Shown here in pieces: positions 56,133-64,000 of a DNA stretch of 64,000 nt. A model generated the notes under the pieces. That model was not told the DNA's origin. It worked only from the letters and a program-made list of their open reading frames with translations, and searched no databases. Numbering within the stretch: the first letter of the stretch is position 1; each line of letters opens with the position of its first letter. This DNA comes from Reticulitermes speratus (Eukaryota > Arthropoda > Insecta > Blattodea > Rhinotermitidae): assembly GCA_021186555.1 (NCBI GenBank), contig JAJKFL010000042.1, forward strand, positions 41,639,980 to 41,703,979, given 5' to 3'. Made by a program: the position numbers and the translations under genes.

Positions 56133-57443
56133 GTAACCAGAAAATAAAGGAAGTAAATTCCTCTAAAACATTAGTAACCATCTACAAGACTACACAGCAT
56201 CAAATCAGAAGATCACAATTCAAATTATCAACTCCATGAAAACCTCAATGTTGTTAGATCTTTCTTTGCTGTATATGTTCATGCCTTATTTCATCTAGCT
56301 TTGGAGAACACATTTACCAATGCAAAATAGAATATAGTATAAAGTACACTGGTATGTTTAATATTATTCATTCCGTACATTTTCTTTTCTATGTTTATTG
56401 TCCGATGAATGTTGGACAATAAACATACACTGGTATGTGTTGCATAACTGGGGTACATCACAAAGAGTCTTCAGCCAGGATTGGTGGTGTTGAAGTCCGA
56501 AGCAGTAACTGAATGTAAAATTCAGGAACATGACTTTATGGGATTTCTTTACACAGAGGTTTTAGATTACAGAAACAGTACCCTCCTACTACTGGCAAGT
56601 AAGTCACTCATTGTCTAGGACCCTAACCTTGCATTATAAATGATTTACTTTTAATTTAAGGCATATTAACTGCAAGTAATTGACTTCACCCTCCCCAATA
56701 TGTTTTATATCCAACTGGAATCTAGGATGTTTGTTGTTAAACAGGGTGTTTTCTAACATCTTTTCTGCACAGTACAGGTGAATAGTGAAAGGGCAGGAAG
56801 TATTTCAGTCATTACAAGTAAATATTTATGTTGTGGCCTGTAAGGTACAATGCATTCAGTATAGATTGTTAACAGCAAGGGCAAGAAAAGTTTAAGAAAA
56901 ATAAAAGCTGTAGAATATACAGCAATCAATGAGATATTTTAAATCATAAAAACAGGGGTTATAATGATAGCAATAACACACACATGTAAGACTGCTTGAG
57001 CTTATAGAACAAACAGATTGTTAAATAACTTAATATCCTTTTCAAATACTACTGCTGTCTGATTCACTAACCTGAAGACAGGTCAGATGTGACTGTATGG
57101 GACCTTTAGCTTCAACTTTTGAAGTGTAATATAGTAAGGTACACCAGGAATTTAAGTCTATTCTAAATGGTTCTTTAGTATTACATTACCAGGATTACTT
57201 GGTTTCTGGTGTTAGTCTATCGTCTAGTATTGTGAATGAAGCACAACACCTTGGAAATTGTGTGACCCTTTCCTATGCTCAGGGGAAAATTTGGGACTTA
57301 TGTGCTCACTGTGGACTGATAGAATGAGCTGTTTCCATGCACTGATCAACAGGACAGCTGTTTCTATTAGTCCACCCTTGACTGTGACTAGCCCTTTGTA
57401 TCAGCTCTATCAGACCCAACTAAGTAGGTGCCTGTATCTTTTA
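56133..57443. other. No recognised gene
   Basis: AT-rich, CpG-poor sequence downstream of PKDCC, with one compact hairpin at 56385-56422. Confidence 0.5.
56385..56422. repeat. Compact perfect hairpin
   Basis: 'atgtttattgtcc' and 'ggacaataaacat' are perfect complements around a 10-base loop. Confidence 0.8.
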
Positions 57444-57482
57444 CCTGAGGATGGAGTCAGCTGCAGTTTGCAAAATGTTGTG
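57444..57482 (+). repeat. Isolated relic of the hammerhead-like module
   Basis: CCTGAGGATGGAGTC...GCAAAATGTTGTG matches the order of the module but lacks GAAA. No inverted partner was found nearby. Confidence 0.25.
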
Positions 57483-57751
57483 TTCTGTTTGGAATAACAG
57501 ACGAAGAACAAAGTCTAGATACCCACAGGCATTTATTTGAGTTATGTAGACTAAGTAACTAAGAACTAATTTAAGGGTCAGCACTACTAACAACAAAGTT
57601 CAACACTGGAAGCATTCTTCAACGGTTCCATCTACCTCTCATCCTCTGAAACATACATCTTAAAGTTATTCTCCTATTTCCTTCCAAGTCTTCAAAGTGG
57701 CCATTTGCTGAAAGGTTTCTGAACCAGAATTCCGTGTGCATTCTTTGTGTG

Positions 57752-57770
57752 CCCCCCCCCCCCCCCCCCA
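57752..57770. repeat. C homopolymer
   Basis: About 18 consecutive C. Confidence 0.9.
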
Positions 57771-57960
57771 CAATAGCAACATCCCATCTTATCAGCACCT
57801 CAGGTATTTTACTATCCTAACAATATTAGGTGGCTTGAATAAATCATTAATTTTCTTGCTGTGTAATTTTTTTCACTGTATTAGCACCGTGCATTTTATT
57901 TAAATCAAACAATAAGACCAACGAATGCACTATATTGGCCAATTTTATTCTGGCCTATTT

Positions 57961-58002
57961 CCCTACACGTGTTTCGGAACTTTAAAGTTCCATCTTCAGG
58001 GG
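57961..58002 (-). ncRNA. Minimal type-I hammerhead-like motif
   Basis: Minus strand: CCC, CTGAAGA, stem II GGAAC/GTTCC, GAAA, ACACGTGT, A, GGG pairing with CCC. Confidence 0.55.
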
Positions 58003-59073
58003 TTTCTTTGTCTTTATGCTACCAGATATTCACATATTAAAAAACAAATTCACAATATATACAATAGTCTGTTGAACAGTCTTAAAACCTCATGTAAATA
58101 GATATTCGGACCACTTTGGAAGTTGTACGATGTGTACCTTTATCAGTTAAAATATAAGATCTCACTTAAAAGAGTATATAAAGACTGTTTTATAAAACGT
58201 TGTAATCTGTTCGTGGTATTGGTTGTTTGTTATATATTTTTTTTTTTTTACGCAACTACTGGCATAGTTTTTATATCTCCGTAGTCATTTCTTATGTGTT
58301 GTGAAACGTCTGTCCTGTCCTTTCAAGGTCTGGTGTGTAAGGCTACTTCTGTCGTGTTTGTAGTGTGGTATGAGTGGTGGGTGGTGGGGGTGTCTAACAG
58401 TTGGAGAAGACAGAAAACAGGTTATTCCAACTGTTAGACACCCCCACGTTGTAATCTGTTCGTGGTATTGGTTGTTTGTTATATTTTTTTTTTTTTTTTA
58501 CGCAACTACTGGCATAGTTTTTATATCTCCGTAGTCATTTCTTATGTGTTGTGAAACGTCTGTCCTGTCCTTTCAAGGTCTGGTGTGTAAGGCTACTGCT
58601 GTCGTGTTTGTAGTGTGGTATGAGTGGTGGGTGTGTCTAACAGTTGGAGAAGACAGACAACAGGTTATTCCAACTGTTACACACCCCCACCACCCACCAC
58701 TCATACCGCACTACAAACACGACAGCAGTAGCCTTACACACCAGACCTTGAAAGGACAGGACAGACGTTTCACAACACATAAGAAATGACTACGGAGATA
58801 TAAAAACTATGCCAGTAGTTGCGTAAAAAAAAAAAAAAAAATATAACAAACAACCAATACCACGAACAGATTACAACGTTTTATAAAACAGTTTTTATAT
58901 ACTCTTTTAAGTGAGATCTTATATTTTAACTGATAAAGGTACACATCGTACAACTTCCAAAGTGGTCCGAATATCTATTTACATGAGGTTTTAAGACTGT
59001 TCAACAGACTATTGTATATATTGTGAATTTGTTTTTTAATATGTGAATATCTGGTAGCATAAAGACAAAGAAA

Positions 59074-59115
59074 CCCCTGAAGATGGAACTTTAAAGTTCC
59101 GAAACACGTGTAGGG
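59074..59115 (+). ncRNA. Minimal type-I hammerhead-like motif
   Basis: Same module in the other arm: CCC, CTGAAGA, GGAAC/GTTCC, GAAA, ACACGTGT, A, GGG. Stem II here is long and perfectly paired (GGAACTTTAAAGTTCC). Confidence 0.55.
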
Positions 59116-59879
59116 AAATAGGCCAGAATAAAATTGGCCAATATAGTGCATTCGTTGGTCTTATTGTTTGATTGCTGTGTAATATTTGACCAAACAGTGC
59201 AATTTCTTCTTAGATCAAATGTTTTCCTTAGCACTTTCATTTCAAGCACTTGCGATGTATATCTGTTCTGAAAGTAAGAGACCACAGTTTATTCCCATAC
59301 AGAACAAGTGGTGGACTTATTGCCTTGTATACCCAGAACTTCATTGTGGGATAACATTTTACAAACTGAATAATAAAAGGCATTTCCAGAATTTATTTTC
59401 CTAATTTCACAGTGAACCTTGTTTTTATTTGTTAGATTTTTTCCAATACTTAAATTAGTAGTTAACTACCAGTTTTAAAATTTATATTAATTAAAAATGT
59501 AAATAAGTACATGTTTTGATAACAACCCAAAGGACAGTATTTTGTGGAATACAAATGTGTGCAGACAACTTTGTTGGTTGATGAACAGGTACTAAGTTCA
59601 ATACCGTAGTGGCAAGCACAGATTTGGTGGCCTAAAGCCAGCAACTGATAGTTGCTATGTCAGGATTTGCTTGTTATTAATACATATAAATGTAGGAGAG
59701 AGGTGTGGAGAGGAGATTTTACCTGTTCATTTTATTTTCTTCAGGGATCCGAAAGGAAAGGCCACCTAAGGGTCAGTAGTGCACAAGTTCTCAAGATGCA
59801 TATTAATTGATTTTCATTTATGACTGTTTATTATCAATATAGAATTTGTCAGATGTGTTCCCAGTTACATTTCACCAAA

Positions 59880-60045
59880 TGTTTATCCTCAGAAATAACT
59901 CTGCCATACCCATTAAACAGGAACCTGGAGCAACTCTGAGCATTTTGGAGGAGAGAAAAGTCTTTTGCCCCTGCTGGGAATCAAACCCCAGATCATCCAG
60001 CGTGTAGCTTACTCACACATTGATTATTCTATCCTGGCTCCCCTT
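59880..60045 (-). mobile_element. SINE family S1, minus strand
   Basis: 'ccatacccattaaacaggaa', 'ggagcaactctgagcatttt', 'tgggaatcaaaccccagatc', then a worn A box at 'gattattctatcctggct'. Confidence 0.7.
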
Positions 60046-60289
60046 TTCTGAATGGGTTGAAAACTAAATTAAATGCTTGTGTTACAGAATGTGGCAAGTA
60101 GATGCTTTCTTCATCAAATGTTAACAATAATAAACTTGCCATTCTGTGTAAATTTTAATCTGTGTGTTGAGTGTGGAAACCTTTGTAGCAACTCACAAAT
60201 GACAGTGGTTATTAAAGTAAACTGTGTTAACTGCTAAGCATATTAGGACCCACAATACCGATAATAAAGGTGAGTGCAGTTTTGATTTC

Positions 60290-60528
60290 TGCTAGGGTCA
60301 TTGGCATTTTTCATTGACTTAATCCTTCTGGTCGCACTGTGGCCCTGGCGTCGACTCAGCCTCTAATAGAAATGAGTACCAGGAGTATCTCCTTGGGTGG
60401 TTAAAGTGGCTGATGCCTAGGGCTGACAACCTTGCCACCTTCATGTGCCGACTCTCTAGAAATTCTGGGAGCTTCAACCTCCTAGAGCCCTCTGGGCCTG
60501 TATAAGGGATTGTTGTACCTTTAATGTA
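60290..60528 (+). mobile_element. SINE family S3, head missing
   Basis: 'cttctggtcgcactgtggcc', 'tggcgtcgactcagcctc', 'ctgatgcctagggctgacaa', 'caccttcatgtgccgact', 3' 'gggattgttgtaccttta'. Confidence 0.8.
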
Positions 60529-61384
60529 AAATTGTTTGCATAAAATGCAGGCAGAATTTCAGACATTAAGAAAACCTTTTCTAATCAGGTTTATCTGCAG
60601 TTCCACATGGACTGTATGAGCCACAAATTTATATTTGTTGGGTGGGAGGCCAGCAATCTCATCTCTTGTGGCAACATCTGGCTGATTTATTAGGTAAGAT
60701 AAGGCAAGGAAAGTCAGTGTTACCAGTTCACTTCTGATTTTTCTGTAAAAAAAAAGTATATGTTTTTCTAAATGCAACTAATAAGATTACTAGTCATTCA
60801 GGTATGAAGAACAAAGTGCAGATTTGTTTAAAAATAATATTCTGTGATATGAAAAATATGTGTTATGTGTATTGGTAGCTAAAAGTGATTATGTATGTAG
60901 GTGCTTGTTTTGTGTACTTAGTACTGTATCATTCATATGTTGCTTCAACTGTGAATGTGCACACAGTCCCACACACTAACTGAATTTTAATATTTATAAT
61001 TCTATAGCCATTTATGTTATTTGAGTATCATGATTGTAAGAATGGATGTAATTAAATCGGTGTTTTATTACAGTCTATTGTGAATGTTTCGTACTTATTC
61101 CAAATATGTTCATATCTTATGTGAAAATAAAATCTAGTGAAACCTGTATAAGAAGTTTAATATTACACAGCTGAAGGAACCTTGTTAGCGATATGTTGTG
61201 GTTTCTGTACTATGTCTAATTTAGTACTGGTTGATGTGCTAGTTTTGTTGGGTATGTGTTACTTAGTTATGCTGGATGAACAGCATACAAATACAATACA
61301 AATACAGCCACGCTTATTTAATGTAATTTGAGAATCTGAAGATGGAGGCAGCAAGTAGCAGTATGTATCTACAAACAGACTAGT
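60529..61384. other. No recognised feature
   Basis: AT-rich sequence without frames or repeats I can assign. Confidence 0.5.
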
Positions 61385-61449
61385 TGTTTATTTGTTTATT
61401 ATACCAACCAAATGCACAATGTCAAATACATGTAAATGGTAAAGACACT

Positions 61450-61493
61450 ACTGCGACATATTTTGGTAAAAATATACCATCATCAGGGAGTAC
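61450..61493 (-). ncRNA. Hammerhead-like motif with GTC cleavage triplet
   Basis: Minus strand: ACTCC, CTGATGA, stem II GGTA/TACC, AAAA in place of GAAA, TATGTC, then GCAGT. The GAAA core is mutated, so probably inactive. Confidence 0.4.
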
Positions 61494-61613
61494 TGCTTGC
61501 CAATATTAGAACCAGAAACAAATGATGAAATAATATTTACAAAGCTTCATAGTCTGTAAACTTTGTAACTATTATTTCAGCATATGTTACTGGTTCTATT
61601 ATTGGCACACTGT

Positions 61614-61656
61614 GCTCCCTGAGGATGGTATATTTTTACCGAAGCATGTTAGAGTA
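61614..61656 (+). ncRNA. Hammerhead-like motif with mutated core
   Basis: CTCC, CTGAGGA, stem II GGTA/TACC, GAAG in place of GAAA, CATGTT, AGAG. Outer CTC/GAG can pair. Confidence 0.4.
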
Positions 61657-61899
61657 GTGTCTTTACTATTTATATGTATTTGACATTGTGCATTTGGTTG
61701 GTATAATAAATAAATACACTGATCCAAAATGCGCAGAATGGACATCTTTAAAATTACATGGCATCACGTTCAGAAGACAGTGATTTGCATAGAATGGGAT
61801 AATTTCCAAATGTAAGCCAGGTGTCACACATCACTTTTTCCAAATTTTTAGTCCCACATTTTGCAGATTAATTTTTTTGCTGTGTTTTCTGTATGTATA

Positions 61900-62699
61900 C
61901 AGGTAGCCCTCGATATACGCCGGGGATGCGTTCCAGGACGAACCGGCGTAATCGGAATCGGCGTAAATTGAAACGATTTTATAATGTAAATCAATGGGGA
62001 CTGAATGACATGCGTTCCTGTACGAACCGGCGTAATCGGAATCAGCGTAAATTGAAACGATTTTGTAATGTAAGTCAATAGGAAGTCAATGACATGCGTT
62101 CCCGGCACCAAAACATTGACGAGTAATATAATGGCATTGCATTTAAAGCTCTGAAATAACGTAAATATAATAAAGGGAATTTAAAAATATATTTTGTACA
62201 CTTAACAACCGGCCATGGCGTAATGAAGCAGCGTTAGTTCTCTGACGAAGTCCCTGGTTTAGGATCGTCACGTTTTTTAAAGAAAGCATGCAGTGTGTAC
62301 TGTCGTGATTTCTTCTTTCTTTCTATCAAAATTTCATAATAAAAATAACCCCGGGACCTCCGCAGAGATTAAATTTGTCCTTTGATAGGTTAAAGCGCCG
62401 GGAATGAAATCGCATAAGAGCAAACTCGCATATGCAAAAGTTTACATTTTATAAGCAGTTTTTACCGATTAATCCATCTCATTAGAGCAAATTCGCGTTA
62501 AAGAAACATACGTAATTGCAGAGATGACTGTATTTAGAATTTTTATTCAAAATCAGCGATGTAAGAATTACGATTTAGTATAAGAAGCAGTACGAGAAAA
62601 ATTGTAAAACGTTATAAATAATAGTAAAATATATATATATACATTTTTTTTTCACTTTTTAACCTGGTTTCAAAATCGGCGCAAATCGAGGGCTACCTG
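61900..62699. mobile_element. pogo/Tigger-like non-autonomous element
   Basis: Inverted ends 'caggtagccctcgatatacg' and the complement of 'gcaaatcgagggctacctg', flanked by TA at 61898-61899 and 62700-62701. The left half holds about 83-bp tandem units starting 'tgcgttccnggacgaaccgg' at 61926 and 62009, with a third start at 62092. No DDE transposase frame over 800 bp. Confidence 0.85.
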
Positions 62700-62701
62700 T
62701 A

Positions 62702-64000
62702 CATTTGCAGGTGCAGTAAATTATACAATTCTGACAATCTGTAATGGTACACAAGTGGTGGTGCTGTCGCGTTCCACCACACAACTCCTAGGCCTCAAAT
62801 ATCCACTTCAATGGTTCAGTTTGCCAAGAAGCAGCAGTACAATAACCTCTGCCTAATATAATAACAATTGGAACCTATGACACGCAAACATGCAGTATAC
62901 ATTTGTTATACAACAACGGTCATTGAACCGTATCTCCATAGAAGTCTAATTTTGCACCACTACCTTTACCGAGCTTTTATACACCACCTACCATCAAAGC
63001 ATCAACCATCTGCTGGAATAGAGAATGTTAACTAACTGTAGTATATATTTTATCAATACATATATTTTATTCTGTTTTAAAGTATATATATACACGCACC
63101 ACACACACACCACACACACGATTGAGATCTCAGTCATACATCAATAACGCCTGTGAACTCAAACTTTTGGTATTTTAAGTATTACGTTTTTGTAACAATT
63201 GATGACCGGGTATGATTGAAACATGTTGCCATTCTTAATGTAATACTGTAATCTGTCAAACTTTAATAAAGTTGTGAGGACGGTACTAATAACCACTATA
63301 TAGTGTAACATCCCAGAAAACTATAATATTGATATTTACGGCCGTGAGAACCTTAGATTTCTACCTTGGGTCACTTGTTTATTAGCTGTAGCTGTGCTTC
63401 TGCCATCTATACAATAAGAAGGAACTCCTTATATCAGAGTCTGTTAGTAGATGTCGCCCAAGTAGAGCCAGTCGGCGCATGATCGGTTTTAATTCTAATT
63501 ATGTAACACTAGATGGCGCAAGAACCCAGGCGTTGTTAAATTGGAGGGAAAAATGTCGACTGCCGAGTACTGAACTCCGGTCTTCGCATTATTGAGTGAA
63601 ATGTAGTTTGTCAGTGCTGCTGTTTTGTAAAGTGTAGCTTGTGTGGTTCAACCCTCGAAACATTCAGGTAACAAATACATTAAAATTAATTAAGATAAAT
63701 GCTAGTCAGTGGAGGATCTGCTTATGTAGAGAACAGCATCTGTGTCATCACCATAATTTTTTTCTGAAACTGTGGCATACAAATGTTTATAAGTAACCAA
63801 CAAAATACACTATATCAGGTAAATTGTACCTATTAGTCTACACTTCGTATTTGTATCTTACTGAATCATCTATGTCTATATATAATCTGTGCAGACATCT
63901 TCAGGGAGTTAGAAAATTGTGGGGAGTGGTATACATAGGATATATACTTGCATATGATGTTATTGACATTGTGCAAGTTGTATAGTATATTTGATACAAG
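62702..64000. other. No recognised gene; possible first exon at 63.5-63.7 kb
   Basis: 63480-63670 is locally CpG-richer ('gatggcgcaagaacccagg', 'aatgtcgactgccgagtac') and ends 'cattcag/gtaaca', a possible donor. This could be a 5' untranslated exon of a gene beyond the window, but there is no direct support. Confidence 0.2.
63060..63120. repeat. TA- and CA-rich simple repeat
   Basis: 'tatatatatacacgcaccac' followed by CA-rich sequence. Confidence 0.7.

Larger units (their letters stand above)
57868..59171. mobile_element. Large Penelope-like inverted-repeat element P7
   Basis: Arms of about 500 bp (57905-58440, 58672-59171) are near-perfect reverse complements, with target duplication ttgctgtgtaat at 57856-57867 and 59172-59183. 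The left end, read outward on the minus strand, has 'aaaatgcacggtgctaatac', the tail of P1. The left arm's inner part (58205-58448) is repeated in tandem at 58449-58670. Each outer arm carries a hammerhead-like module. No reverse-transcriptase frame. High arm identity implies a recent origin or gene conversion between arms. Confidence 0.75.
61385..61730. mobile_element. Penelope-like inverted-repeat element P8
   Basis: Arms of about 110 bp (61388-61497, 61612-61724) are inverted: 'accaaccaaatgcacaatgt' pairs with 'acattgtgcatttggttggt'. 'ccaaaatgcgcagaatgg' after the right arm resembles the family tail. It interrupts an older repeat ('gaagatggaggcagcaag' before, 'acatggcatcacgttcagaa' after), like that at 45590-45700. 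Confidence 0.6.

Overview
The window is insect nuclear DNA, most likely from a large repeat-rich genome. A cockroach or termite (Blattodea) is my best guess from the repeat vocabulary, but I cannot prove it from sequence alone. Reasons: spliceosomal introns with matching phases, several tRNA-derived SINE families, many 3'-end fragments of one non-LTR retrotransposon, mariner, hAT and pogo-type DNA transposons, and abundant minisatellites. I see no bacterial operon, CRISPR array, rRNA gene or genuine tRNA gene.

Genes: only one cellular gene is supported. Four exons on the + strand (48918-49031, 50446-50648, 52425-52732, 54409-54683) join in phase (0, 2, 1) into exactly 300 codons. They encode the C-terminal 299 residues of a secreted-pathway protein kinase of the PKDCC/Vlk family (extracellular tyrosine-protein kinase). 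The part present runs from the hinge of the kinase domain through the cysteine-rich C-terminal domain to the stop codon. The N-lobe and signal-peptide exons are not recognisable here and should lie upstream, possibly outside the window.

Layout: 1-44.6 kb is repeat-dominated. It holds a 42-bp minisatellite at the left edge, minisatellites of 19, 27, 36, 25/50 and 21 bp, a 213-bp satellite block with scattered single monomers, SINEs of four or five families, a palindromic mariner remnant, three copies of a 65-75 bp MITE, two hAT-like elements with 8-bp target duplications, and inverted-repeat elements. 45-62 kb is AT-rich and, by eye, CpG-poor. It contains the PKDCC gene, old repeats in its introns, and several large inverted-repeat elements. 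61.9-62.7 kb is a pogo/Tigger-like element.

Most interesting pattern: at least seven inverted-repeat elements (about 12.3, 22.3, 24.4, 29.4, 43.8, 57.9 and 61.4 kb, and a worn one at 47.2 kb) have unrelated overall sequence. Most carry, in one or both arms, a CTGANGA - stem - GAAA - short palindrome - TA/TC module whose outer flanks pair. That is the layout of a minimal type-I hammerhead ribozyme. Several also share one asymmetric end containing a GCACGG-like motif and have 11-13 bp target-site duplications. The best fit is Penelope-like retroelement terminal repeats in inverted arrangement, which are known to carry minimal hammerheads.
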